DNA of 64,000 nucleotides, from the NCBI GenBank assembly GCA_019009955.1, contig CM032232.1, positions 50,909,501 to 50,973,500 of the forward strand, in the 5' to 3' direction. The stretch's first letter is position 1. Each line of letters starts with the position of its first letter. Positions 36,756-48,105 of the stretch are shown here, piece after piece. The position numbers and the translations under genes are program-made. Source of the DNA: Riptortus pedestris (lineage: Eukaryota > Arthropoda > Insecta > Hemiptera > Alydidae). A model generated the notes under the pieces. That model saw only the letters and a list, made by a program, of their open reading frames with translations. It did not search any database and was not told the DNA's origin.

Positions 36756-37304
36756 AATGAGTACTTTCTGCGTGTCCAAAACGAACTGACAATAAAAGAG
36801 ATATATTGGGATGACTAGCCTGTTGGAGCGGAGCGATGATCCATGACCTTGAAGGAATTACATAATCATGCTTGGTCGACTATAACACAACTAGAAGCGA
36901 CCAACAATCGATGGCATAAGAGGCCAGACTCCTAATCCAGCGTTAAGCTGCCCTACTCACCATGAAAAATCATATTGCCACGAAGTGGTTGCTCTGTTTC
37001 AAACTTTTTAAGCGAGAAACAGTGTTCACAAAATAATTATTGACGTTTGGGGGTGCTTTTTAGGGCGGTGGTGCTATATTAATGCCAACCTACCATTCCC
37101 ACTTTTAATACTGTGGTCGGATGAACCGAGAAATTCAGGAATAGGGCAACAAAGAATGTGCAAGACGTATATTTTCTTGGCGAGAATGGACTCAATCCTC
37201 CCATGAGAAATATTTATTTGTTTGATAATGTTATTATCAAATAAAATACTGACACACTTGACACTTCAATAAAAAAAAAGTACGAAGTAAACCATTAGAT
37301 GCTA
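36756..37304. other. No gene recognised
   Basis: I see nothing assignable between the repeats. Confidence 0.45.
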
Positions 37305-37690
37305 ACGGAATTATCCGTTTTGGGCCTCCCTGAACTCATGTATGAACGAACGTATATAAACAAAACTCATATCTTAAAAACGACAAGTCTTAGATTGTTG
37401 AAATTTCATATTAAGCACTGTTGTAACATCTAGTTCACCACGTACCCTTTTCATAAAAACCAAAGGGGGGGGGGGCTTAAAAGGGAGAAAACAAAAAAAA
37501 ATGCAAATACATTCCTATCTATTACAGCCGCAGAAAATTTGTTTAAGAAATATTATATCTCAAAGCGATCTATAAATTTAGTTCTTTGACATTTTTGATC
37601 CGATGTATTAGATCGGATATTTTTTTTTATCACTTTCAAATAAAATAGCTTTTAAATGAACTGTAGCAAAAAATGTGGTTTACTCAACTT
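37305..37690 (+). repeat. Dispersed repeat family C, copy 2
   Basis: It parallels 2050-2390: ATTATCCGTTTTGGGCCTCC, TTGTTGAAATTTCATATTAA, a G homopolymer, CATTTTTGATCCGATGTATT and CACTTTCAAATAAAATAGCT. Differences and indels are moderate. Confidence 0.55.
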
Positions 37691-38404
37691 TAAAAAAAAA
37701 ATCATGTGACTCTCACAACTTTAAAAATTGTCTGTCACTCAAAAAATATTGAGCAGAAATGGCGATTACCTACTATGCAATTCAGGGGTATTTTTTCCCC
37801 AACATGAGAAGAACCAAATATACTTTCTTAACATCGTTCATTTGCAGGTAAAATAAGTTACAAGACCTGGACCTCGGTGGAAAGTATTAGTTTAAAGAAA
37901 AGTTTAATAATGACAATAAACCACATCCTATTTTTTTTACTGATTTAAATTAAGGAGGATTCAGTTCGACGGCGATATTATTATTACCAATTTCCGATTG
38001 ACTAACTGATGGACTCATCAAAGACTCGACCTCAAAATGCGGTGAGTGCGGGCGATCAGCAAACCAGGCCGAGAATACAGACTAAAGCAATAGGCAGAGC
38101 AGCGAAGGGGTTAAATGGCATTGACCCCACTTCCCAACTATAGACACTCGCGACTTCTGCCTACTCTATGCCATTTCTTATCACAACTCAACGATAACAT
38201 CTTAATCCTTCACTCCCTACTAGGGGAGTGGGGTTGGCCGAAGTCTGGAGGGCAAAAATTAAAACATAACAGATAATAATCTTGATGTGGACACCACGTC
38301 GTTTCCTTTTAATTAAATCTGTAAAATGTTTAGATACACATCATTTGAAAGTTGTATAGGACATTTACGGCCCTCTGCAAAAGATTAAACAATGAAAGGC
38401 CTTT
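37691..38404. other. No gene recognised
   Basis: A GC-richer patch at 38040-38240 has no supported frame. Confidence 0.45.
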
Positions 38405-38570
38405 TTATGATAAAACGTAGCAATTTTGTATTTTCACCCTCTTCTAAACCCCCCTCCTACATTGGTCCTAATGGTGAAATTTCAACATTCTAAAGCTAGT
38501 AGAACATTCATTTGGACGTCACACCGAAACAAGTCAAGGTGGATTGTGGTAGGGCCAAAATGGATAATTC
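38405..38570 (-). repeat. Dispersed repeat family C, inverted fragment
   Basis: GTGAAATTTCAACATTCTAA is the complement of the family C core, and TTTTCACCCTCTTCTAAACC resembles the copy at 10125. Confidence 0.45.
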
Positions 38571-38646
38571 CAATGAAATTTGTGGTTACAATACTCCTTT
38601 ACTTCGTGTAAGGAATTGTTAAATGAACAAATATCCATAATAGACT

Positions 38647-38649
<3 letters not shown>

Positions 38650-38704
<55 letters not shown>
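38650..38704. repeat. (TA)n microsatellite
   Basis: A clean TA tract of about 55 bp, not within a recognised Helentron-like element. Confidence 0.95.
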
Positions 38705-38708
<4 letters not shown>

Positions 38709-39662
38709 GATATAGCTTATTATTTTGAAAACTTTTTCTTAAATTATTTTACGCAACTATACATATGACCATTAAGAGAATAAGTATTACTGTAGCATTG
38801 GGTCTCAGCATTTAATGGTTATATTTGGAAAGATTCTCGATAATACAGACTCAAGAATTACAGTTCACCCTGTACCGAGAGCCTCTTATATTGTTGTACC
38901 AATATCAAAAACTAATTATAAGCAGAAAACGTCTTAATTTTATTTAATCTGGAAATGCTTAACTTAAAATCTAAGGATATTTTACGGCCGGTAGTAACTT
39001 TATAAAGCCACCAAATCGCTCACTATTACCCACAAACAATCGTATTATATTTCATGGCTGAAATCATTTAAAGTTATCAAGCACTGCCCGGGATAATCAT
39101 ATTTAATAGATCAATAAAGGCAAATTTAGACCCTTGCCCACTTCTTCGACGTTCCGTGAACTTATCATGGCCGATTCTCTATTCTTCGCTAATATCAGAA
39201 CTTTCAAGACCTACTGAAATTTACAGGAGCAATTCTTTAATCAAAGATTACTTTCTGGATGAACGTACTATGGTCTACGGACCGGGTTATGTCGTTCGAT
39301 GGATTGGATAGCGAGTATGTTACTTCTTTCTGCTATTTCTACACATAGGATTGTTCAGATATACATAGAATGTCTCTAAAGAGGGAAACACCACAAGGAC
39401 TAGCGACTGCGTGATTCCCTTTTAGTTATAGCGAATGCTACCGATCATACACGAAAACGACCGAACCTTCTAGTTCCCTCGTCCCCATTAAGCGGCCATG
39501 TTGTAATTTCTGGTCTTGAGTAATTGTGTTTTGCGTACATAATAAAGCAAACTTTGAAATACACTAGTAATTGAGGTTTGAGGGGTAGTCAATTGGACAT
39601 TGACTCGATTTGGTGAAACAGGTTCCATCAAAGATCTGAAGCATTCCCAAGGTCCAACCTAA
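38705..39662. other. No gene recognised
   Basis: AT-rich DNA without visible elements. Confidence 0.45.
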
Positions 39663-40010
39663 GTACGTCACGCAGGGGTTATGAAAAATAAGCAGATTTC
39701 TCACATGGTAAGACTGAATAGTGGCCTTACATTGCCGTAAATTTTCTATGTCAAAGTAAAATCCCAAAAGTAGAAGCAAGAGATTTTCGATATAAGAACG
39801 AAAAATTTGAATTGAGACCGTCATAACACAACGTATTTGCACGTATCTCACATAGTAAAAGCCCACTAGAAACAATATTTAGTATTTAAGCTTGGAATAA
39901 AACGTTTCAGTATATATTGGCTTATTGCTAACGTGCGATTATTAAAAGTGGGTGTTTACTGAGACCAAAACATTTTTCGGTTAATATTTGAGATAGATTA
40001 TAATTAACCT
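39663..40010 (+). mobile_element. Helentron-like family B, old subfamily 5' half
   Basis: TACGTCACGCAGGGGTTATG, AAATAAGCAGATTTCTCAC, CTAGAAACAATATTTAGTAT and AAAGTGGGTGTTTACTGAG occur in family order. The 103-codon minus-strand frame across it (39564-39875) is an artefact of the repeat. Confidence 0.7.
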
Positions 40011-40478
40011 TCAGTTGAAATCAAGTAGATTGTCCATGAAAATATAATAATTAATTTATATCCATTAAATATTAAGAAAAACAATCAATGTGCTTTGAGT
40101 TTGAAGAAAATGATAAAATAGCTATGGCGTGACTAGTTTAATTTGATCTCTTTCAATAAAACTATATTCGGTATCAATAATAGAGATATGAGGAAAAGGA
40201 GGGGATGTAGAGCTCCTCAAAGATTCAGTTCAATACTAAATTATTAACTCCCATTCATTATTTTTCTTTTCATTTTAATAATTTCATACGCTAAAGAACT
40301 TTTTGAGCCGAGCTACATCATTAACTTATTTCTCTGTTTGAAAAAGGATTGTTCAAGGACTACCAAGCAAATCCGAATATAGAATTTTCAATCTAAGTGA
40401 GCAGGCCACAAATCGATACCACTAAATGAACGATAATATGAATCCTACAATAGGCCTAGCATAGAAGAGACCGTAGGA
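40011..40478. other. No gene recognised
   Basis: AT-rich; no feature found. Confidence 0.45.
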
Positions 40479-40628
40479 ACTGTAAGTCTATGAATGCGAA
40501 ATTGGTTGCTCGGAAAGGGAAAAATGAAGTCATAAATTTTTTAAACAGATGATCTGAAGAAGTCCAAAATGGAGTAGGCATGACATGGAGATTATGATCG
40601 TAATTCAGGAATTGCACACAACAGACAA

Positions 40629-40679
<51 letters not shown>

Positions 40680-40811
40680 TCCTGAATTAAGATCATAATC
40701 TCCAAGTCAGGCCTATCCATTTTGGACTTCTTCAGGTCATCTCCTTAAAAAACTAAAGATTTCATTTTTCCCCTTTCTGAGCAATCAATTTCGCATTCAT
40801 AGACTTACAGT
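40479..40811. mobile_element. Foldback (large inverted-repeat) element with TA spacer
   Basis: The left arm runs from ACTGTAAGTCTATGAATGCG (40479) to AATTCAGGAATTG (about 40615). The right arm, its inverse complement, runs from CAATTCCTGAATTAAGATCA (about 40677) to 40811. Arms are about 135-145 bp and diverged by roughly one tenth; the spacer is mostly a TA tract at about 40630-40675. No coding sequence is present. It may be a foldback or MITE-type transposon, or a hairpin formed by inverted duplication. Confidence 0.7.
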
Positions 40812-40814
40812 CTA

Positions 40815-40818
<4 letters not shown>

Positions 40819-40868
<50 letters not shown>
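40819..40868. repeat. (TA)n microsatellite
   Basis: A TA tract of about 50 bp directly follows the foldback element. It is probably the microsatellite of the interrupted Helentron-like copy that resumes at 41101. Confidence 0.9.
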
Positions 40869-40872
<4 letters not shown>

Positions 40873-40874
<2 letters not shown>

Positions 40875-41112
40875 CTTGTCTGTTGGAGCTCAGGTTAGCC
40901 ATGCGAGTTAAAGCGTTGACTTTAATCTCACATGGGGAATTAAAAGTGGCGAGTTCGATTACCACCTGGGCAATAGTGACGGAATTCACTAAATAAAATC
41001 CTTAGTCCCACCCTGGCTCGAAAAGGGTGGCAACCTGTAGATAACCCTTCCCAATTAGCCTTAGTTGCAAAAAGTGGACGTTAATAAATAATTTAATTTT
41101 TACTTGTCTGTT
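40873..41112 (+). mobile_element. SINE family A, complete, inserted into a Helentron-like element
   Basis: The SINE body (40885-41100) starts GGAGCTCAGGTTAGCCATGC, has GCGAGTTCGATTACC as B box and ends AAAGTGGACGTTAATAAATA plus an AT tail. TACTTGTCTGTT is repeated exactly at 40873-40884 and 41101-41112. In intact elements the same TTGTCTGTTACCGC string is contiguous, so the duplicated target lies inside the Helentron-like sequence. Confidence 0.88.
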
Positions 41113-41480
41113 CCCGCTCTAGCGGTCGCAATTTTTATTTGATCGTAACCAAACTCGATATATAAGCGTTTCATGCAAAACCATTGAACCAGTGGGAGGG
41201 TATAGAGGAGGAGAATTTGGAATATTCGAAAAATCACCGTTACTATACGTCGGATCGAAATATTGTATTAAGCCAATTTTATTGCATATAAAATGTACTA
41301 CAAATATGATTATATACATTTATTCTCTATCTTCAGTATCAACGGAAATATTTGCTTTGTTTAGTTTTCGGACTTCAGTAAACCCCCACTCCTACCTACC
41401 CATATTAATAATAAGCTCTTATATTATGAAGCACTTTACTTGTAGACCAAATAATATTCTCATTGAACGTTTACGTTTTG
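41101..41480 (-). mobile_element. Helentron-like family B, minus strand, interrupted copy
   Basis: It shows TTGTCTGTTCCCGCTCTAGC, CCAAACTCGATATATAAGCG, TACTATACGTCGGATCGAAA and TTCTCTATCTTCAGTATC in family order on the minus strand, then CAGTAAACCCCCACTCCTAC of the older subfamily. The 3' terminal hairpin region is gone, replaced by the foldback element, TA tract and SINE. Confidence 0.7.
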
Positions 41481-42415
41481 AGATAAGTGCAAATAAATAA
41501 ATACCTGGGTGACTTACTTTTTTTAAATAATTGAGAGAAGAAGTTAAACGAGATTTAATTAGTAAGTTTTCTTGAACACCCGACCAGCATTGTTATACAC
41601 AATCATAATTAGTTACAGAGTACAGACAAATAAAGTGTTGAATTATTTAAATCGAAAACTTTATCGATTTAATTACTGGCAGAACATTAGTTGCTAGAGT
41701 TAGTAGCACTGCTACAAAACCACTAGCCACAACCGAGATGAAGGTGAGAAACTTGTGCAGAATTTACAAGATTTAATTATATAAGTACACTTTGCTTTCT
41801 GTGAGTTTACAGCTAAGTTAGGTGAAAGGGAGGGGCCCGATGAAACGGCCAGATTAAAGCTGGGAGAAAACTTGGCCCGTTCGGAGGAAGATGGGACTTA
41901 GCAAGTTGTTTATCTAATGCGGCTTTCAGTCAGCTCACCAAAGAGGTAGAGGTTTTAGCTTCAAGTGGCCCTAATACCGCCTAACACACCTCCAAAGAGG
42001 AACGCAGTTAAAAATGCATGGCTCTAAGGGACCCGAAACTCACAGGGTTTAATCAAATAGCAACGCTCTTGTTTCGAAAGAACCATGTTTAAGAAACGAC
42101 CAACGGTGGCCTATGTTACAAAACATGCATTACTTGGGTTGGGCAGGAAACCCAGAGATTAAACAGCCATTTTAAACAGCTGGTTGCTTAAGGAGGTCGG
42201 GTTTTTCGTACCGTACGAATGAATAATAATTACCTATACTTAGAGAAAATTATAGTAAAATTAGATGACTCATAAAGTAGAAGAGGACCTACACATTTTT
42301 CGGGTCAGGTAAAAACACCCAATTAAAAAGACATTACGAAAGAAAAGTTAAATACTAGCACAATCACGGTCTTCCGCCCTAAACGGTCCTTGAAGAACAA
42401 AATATCACTCGTATT
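41481..42415. other. No gene recognised
   Basis: AT-rich; no supported frame or repeat. Confidence 0.45.
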
Positions 42416-42525
42416 AGCAGATTTCCCTTCCGAGAAATCACCTATTGAGGTCATACTCATGACTCGATTTTCGAAAAATTTCCTCAAATGCCCAGGAGAA
42501 GATGAAAATGAGATCCGTTCAAAAA

Positions 42526-42569
<44 letters not shown>

Positions 42570-42900
42570 GTGTGTCTGTTAACGTCTCTAGCGGTCGTAA
42601 TTTTTGTTTGATCGTTCGTCAATGGCTTAAATCTAACCTGTGGAAGGGGGGAATTTCGAAAATTCTTAACACATCCTTTATTATGCGCCGAATCTAAAAT
42701 TTGTATAGAAGGAATTTTATTGCAAATGCAATGTTCTATAAATGTTGTTATGGTCTTTTATTTCGCTGTCTTGATTATTAACAGAGATATTTGAATTTTT
42801 AAGTTTTCGGCCTTCTGTAAACCCCCACTCCTACTCATGACATATTAACAATACTCTGTTATATTATGAATCACTTTTTTTGAAGACTAAATACCAAATA
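42416..42900 (-). mobile_element. Helentron-like family B, minus strand, hybrid subfamily copy
   Basis: The 3' end is present as TTAGCAGATTTCCCTTCCGA followed by GAAATCACC, a hairpin with mismatches. A TA tract (about 42531-42565) lies at the fixed position. The interior follows the younger type up to TATTAACAGAGATATTTGAA. Thereafter GTAAACCCCCACTCCTACTC and AAATACCAAATATT follow the older type. A SINE abuts its end at 42901. Confidence 0.7.
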
Positions 42901-43126
42901 TTATTATTATTAATTAACGTCCACTTTTTGCAACTCAGGCTAATTTGGGCGGGTTATCTACAGGTTACCATCCTTTTCTAGCCAGGGTGGGACTAAGGAT
43001 GTTATTTAATGAATTTCGTCACTAAATAATTTCCTACTGCCTAGGCAGGAATGGTACTCGCCACTCTAGGTTTACCATGTGAGATTAAGGCCAACGCTTT
43101 AACTCACATGGCTAAACTGAGCCCCG
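42901..43126 (-). mobile_element. SINE family A, full length
   Basis: It has the (TTA)n tail, TTAACGTCCACTTTTTGC, AGCCAGGGTGGGACTAAGG, a changed B box (AGGAATGGTACTCGCC) and CACATGGCTAAACTGAGCCC. The stem arms are retained. No convincing target duplication was found. Confidence 0.82.
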
Positions 43127-43539
43127 AAATTTTAGTATTGGGAATCATAATAAATTTAAAGATTCAAAAATTCATAAAATGTGACCCCCACTTCCTTCTT
43201 TCTAACAAATCATTTTGAATGGAGTGACTGATTTTACACATATATAAATGAAACTGGAGAACATTAGAGTTTCTTCTTAAAGTGCATTTTATCACAGTTG
43301 AGTATAAACCAAGCAACACAGAAAATAGTTTTGCGGCCTCAGATGAAAAATACATAGCTTACGGGCAGTTAAAGTCAGTTCCAACCGGCTGTTGATGGAA
43401 TGATAATAGATTCTAATACTCTTTCCCAGCCTTGTTTACAAGTAACTGACATCAATCTTAATTGAAACTGAAATTTGGTGAAAATAAATTGATAAACTTT
43501 TAATGGCGATAAATTATCAATATAGCACAAACAAACCAG
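43127..43539. other. No gene recognised
   Basis: AT-rich; no feature found. Confidence 0.45.
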
Positions 43540-43985
43540 CTGGGCAGTCTAAGCAGATTTTTTACGTGCAGAGTTATACACAGATGACGTCAATTTAACA
43601 TTCTAATCTCTATTTCTCCCTTAATAATAACACGATGTAAACAAGACTTGATGCCGGATATAACACGATAAGGAAAGTAATATCGATAAATGAAAATCCA
43701 CTTTTTATCACTTTCGAGTTAGAGAAGCATATAAAGAATTTTAGCACACTAAACCACTAAGAAGAGTGCTTTTTTATATACATTTTTTTTCGAAAAGTCA
43801 AACACCAACGGAGAAATCTTTATGTATATATTTTGCCAATTCTCTAAACTTCCGCTCCTCCTAATTAAATTTCAGAAATAAAAGGAATTGATCTTTAGTA
43901 TTACGTAAAACGTTTTAATATCGAGTTCTGTAATGATGAAACAGAAATTGGCGCTGCAATGTACAACAACCCTGTATTAATATCT
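43540..43985 (+). mobile_element. Helentron-like family B, strongly decayed
   Basis: CAGTCTAAGCAGATTTTTTA with CGTG, then CACCAACGGAGAAATCTTTA, CTCTAAACTTCCGCTCCTCC and GATGAAACAGAAATTGGCGC keep family order. No terminal CTAA or hairpin remains. Confidence 0.55.
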
Positions 43986-45132
43986 GATTATGGCCAGAAG
44001 GGGAATTTACTTAAATGGCTCTGCTTTTAAAAGCAACGTTAAAAAAGTTCAGGCATTGACCGTTTTTCCGAAAATATAACTGAAAGGGAATAACTCCAAC
44101 ATTGAGCTAGGCCGTTAGTAATTTATGTTTGGAAATAGCCGGACAAAGGGAGGTTTTTATTCAGCAGGGATGAATAAACGAATGATAAGAGAGAATAGTA
44201 AGTGTGTCAATGCGTAGCAATAGGAGAGTGTTGCACAATAATCGCCCAGTTTAAATAATTCATGAAGCTGGTTCATTAATCTCGCCATGGACGGAACTAA
44301 GGGTTCAGATAGTCCCTAATAAAGAACTAGTTCATGGGGTTGCTAAGGGAGAGGAGGTTCAGATGGTCCTTCTTGATATACTAGTTCATGGGGTTAAGGA
44401 ACGGGTTCGAAGTCAGCTATATTCATGGATGGCGGGCTATTTGAACGGTTCACTGCTTGCTTATATCTCTCTAATGATGCAACCGTGCTAATGATATTTC
44501 TAAATAGTTCATAATGAAGGGAGACTAGCGCTGAGGTTGCCCATAACAAAGGAAAGGAGTTTCCCTTTACTCATCGAACATTGGTAATATCTCTCAATGC
44601 AGGATCTTAACATGGCTTCAGCTTTCCCGAGGGATGAAAGTACGGAGAGAAGAAATTCCAAGAACACCAAAGAAGGCTATTGTGGCCTTATTCTTCCACT
44701 TGTTAAGACTCCCTGAAGAATGGTTATACGAGAGCCCAGGACGAGGTGGCAAGGACCGAGAAAAATGGAGAAAGCCGTGGAAGGGAACTAGGGAATAAGC
44801 AGGAACAACTTTTAGTGGCAATAACAACTAATGTTCCCAAAGAATGGACTAAATATCAATACAAATTTTCTGAAGTTCGGGACACAAACGAATCATCCAT
44901 TCTCGAATAGAAACCAAAAACAAATATTTAAATAGAATAGGAACAATAACAACAGCAACACGAAACACAAAGATTACACTATTTCCTGTCACTGATTCAC
45001 TGTAACTTACAGAGTAAGCTGCTTATGAGTTAAATCATACGGAAACGACGTTGGTTGAAAACTGCCTACCACTGGTATTAAGTCTATTGATAATTATTAT
45101 CATTGAACTTTATTCACTCAACTACTAAAAAG
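43986..45132. other. No gene recognised
   Basis: Contains the small tandem repeat listed at 44302. The 69-codon minus frame at 44618-44827 is unsupported. Confidence 0.45.
44302..44430 (+). repeat. Two-to-three-copy tandem repeat, about 54 bp
   Basis: GGTTCAGATAGTCC with CTAGTTCATGGGGTT is repeated 54 bp later as GGTTCAGATGGTCC with CTAGTTCATGGGGTT. A third, partial copy (GGTTCGAAGTCAGC...TTCATGG) may follow. Confidence 0.6.
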
Positions 45133-45527
45133 TCCGTCACGCAGGGGCTTCTTAAACTAAGCAGATTTCCCTCGTGAAGTTATACAATAGAGAAATTTCC
45201 ATGCGAGAGCCGAACAGTTACGGAAACAGCCGAACCAGCTTTTGGCGGGAAACTCGTCCGTTATCTGCCCACATTTAATACAAATGCAAATAACTCGGTT
45301 AATATTCAAGATAGAGAATAAATGTATATAACAATATTTATAGTAAATTTAATTTGCAATACGATTGATTCAATACATTTTTTCGATCTGACTAATATTA
45401 ACGGAGATATTTCGAAAATCCTCCCCTCTAAACCCCCACCTGCTCCCACTAGTCCGATTTCAGCTATTAACGAACTTGATCTGTCTTTTTACATAAAACG
45501 TTTAAATATCGAGTTTGTTAACGACAA

Positions 45528-45599
<72 letters not shown>

Positions 45600-45719
45600 G
45601 AACGGTCCTCATTTTCGTCATCTCCTGAGTAGGACCGATAGACATTTGAAGAATGTTTTTGAAAATCGCGTCATGAGTATGACCTCAATAGCTGATTTCC
45701 CTTAAGGGAAATCTGCTAA
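45133..45719 (+). mobile_element. Helentron-like family B, complete reference copy
   Basis: This 587-bp element begins TCCGTCACGCAGGGGCTTCT, then AAGCAGATTTCCC, and ends with the perfect 20-nt palindrome GATTTCCCTTAAGGGAAATC followed by TGCTAA. AGCAGATTTCCC near the start and GGGAAATCTGCT near the end form the subterminal inverted repeat. A TA tract (about 45534-45594) lies between GTTAACGACAAA and TTTTGAACGGTCCTC. No open frame of note exists. The structure matches DINE-1/HINE elements, which Helentrons mobilise through an encoded Rep/helicase that is absent here. Confidence 0.82.
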
Positions 45720-45739
45720 TATAGGCATGGTCTTAGTAA

Positions 45740-45925
45740 ACTTAGTAAGTAGATTGAGACGGGGTTATAATTCCGCCTGGCCAATACAAATTTATTTAGC
45801 GTTGGACTCATTAAATAAAATCCTTAATCCCACCTTGGCTAGATAAGGATGATAACCTGTAGGCAACCTACCTTAATTAGCTGCACTACCAGTATAAAGC
45901 GGGGGCTAATAAATAACAATTTTAA
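45740..45925 (+). mobile_element. SINE family A, decayed
   Basis: It has ATTCCGCCTGGCCAATAC, TTAAATAAAATCCTTAATCC, CACCTTGGCTAGATAAGG and GATAACCTGTAGGCAAC in order. The head and stem are largely lost. Confidence 0.6.
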
Positions 45926-47471
45926 AGTGAAGTGGTCTATTGAAAAACAATTTCTACAAGAAAAAAGTAAATGCAAATATTCCTGCTGCTAGTTATGTTG
46001 AACAGTCAATGGTAAAATATTTGGCAGATTACTAATATTGATAAGATAAGAGATCGAAGGCGATACGATAAGCTTTTGACTCAACGTGACAATATCCTAA
46101 GACAGAAGCAGGTTCCTTCCCGTTCCTTGGTTTGGAGCGTACACTCTGAAGTAATAGTAGTGCTTGAAGACATTGGTGTATTTCCCTTTCACATGGAGTA
46201 TTTCAGCAAGACATGTTTGGCGGGTTAATCAACAAGATGGCCTTGAGATTCTACAACAGCTCTGATGACGATTGCCATCAAAAAAGCTCCCATGTGGTTG
46301 AGTAAATAGTCCCTGTTGAAATACTACAGGGAATGAGAAACCACTATGTTTAATTATTACGACACAAATGGCTGTAATCTGCAAGGCAATATAATAACTG
46401 TGAACATATATAATTCAGGCCTAAAATCGTTTATATTAAAAAATAATCCATATTATGGACTTGAGGTTTAACTAGGAAAGAGATTTTGCAATTGCACAGT
46501 AAATGGAAATGTGAACGCAAATAGAAAGGCACTTCAACTAGAAATTTAATTCAAGGATGTCATAGATTGCCAGTATTCATAGCTTAAGGTGATTAGTTGT
46601 CGATCATTAATAGTGATCCATTCAAGGCAACAAGTTGTTGTACGGACCTTGACAACAAGTCGCTGTACTTGCTTTCCTAATATAGGCATTGACAACTTTA
46701 TATTTAAATTCAAGTATAAAATGAAACAAATTATAAAGGAGGTTTAGAAAAGAAAATGGACTATTGGACATTTAGCCAATCAAACCTAACAAAAGCTATT
46801 TGCTTCATCCTCCCTGATCTGTGACAATGGACCAACAGTCCCTCGGAAATAGCCTATTTGTTGGAAATGGGCGTGCAATACCACAACAAAAACAAACTTC
46901 GGGTTTCCATAATTCATAGACGACGAAAGTTACAAATCCAATAAAGTCAATAAAACATCAGCCCTTAGCATTGAATGGAAGATCTTAATCTAAATTGCGT
47001 GGATAATCGTTAGACCTGATCGCCCTCTCTTCCAGTAATAAAATGAATCCTGTACCGCTTATGACTAAATGTAAATTACAAGATCAAAAGTGAAAGAAAC
47101 TGAATGAATACACCATTTTACAAACAGGTCTAAAATTCCGAAAGGATAAACAGTTTAATCAGGGAGGTTCAAAACAACAAACACAATTTTGAAATAAATG
47201 GGTACTTTCTGGAAAACACGTACGTCGGGTGACCTTTCAATGCGACATTTTACAGCAAACGGGTTAACTTGAAATCTTAAGACTGACAGATCCAGAGAAG
47301 CTTCAGTTAGCTTGGAAAATAAGAATTCTCTAAAAACCAGTCAATTACTTGAACTAACTTCAAACTAAATAGTAGTGCTATTATTCGAAACCCCAATTAT
47401 TTTTCAAGGTGATAAAATCATTTGATAGACATGGACACAGGCACTTCTAACAATCGAAATTCCGTGTTATT
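45926..47471. other. No gene recognised
   Basis: AT-rich interval of about 1.5 kb with no structure that I could identify. Confidence 0.5.
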
Positions 47472-47592
47472 ATAAGCCGATTTCCCTTAAGGGAGAGGCC
47501 GCGAGTTTTGAAAAATTTCTTCAAATGTCCATCAATCCTAACCAGGAGATGACGAAAATGAGATCCGTTCAAAGTTATATATATATATATAC

Positions 47593-47678
<86 letters not shown>

Positions 47679-48105
47679 CTGTTAAATCTCTAACGGTCGC
47701 AATTTTTGTTTAATAGTCACCAAACTCGGTATTTAATCGTTTTATGTAAGAAGAAAGAAGAACAAGCTCGTTAACGGCTGAAATCGGACCAGTGGGAAGG
47801 GGGGGTTTAGGGGGGGGATATCGAAATTCCTCCGTTACTATACGTCGGATCGAAAAATTTTATAGAACCAATCTCAAACTAAAAAGCAAATTAAATAGAA
47901 TTTACTATAAATATTGCTATAAACATTTATTCCCTATCTTAAATATTAACCGAGATATGTGTGTTTTTATTAAGTGTAACGGACGAGCTATGGTCGCTTC
48001 TGTTCGTTCCCTCCGAAAGCTAGTTCGGCACTCGTATGGAGATTTCTCTATAGTATAACTTTACGTGGGACATCTGCTTAGTTTACGCAGAACCTGCGTG
48101 ACGGG
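47472..48105 (-). mobile_element. Helentron-like family B, complete, with TA/GT microsatellite
   Basis: On the minus strand it starts CCCGTCACGCAGGTTCTGCG, has AAGCAGATGTCCCACG and ends GCCTCTCCCTTAAGGGAAAT followed by CGGCTTATAA, so the terminal CTAA is degraded. At the fixed microsatellite position a short TA tract passes into a long GT tract (about 47602-47675). All internal landmarks of the younger subfamily are present. Confidence 0.78.
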
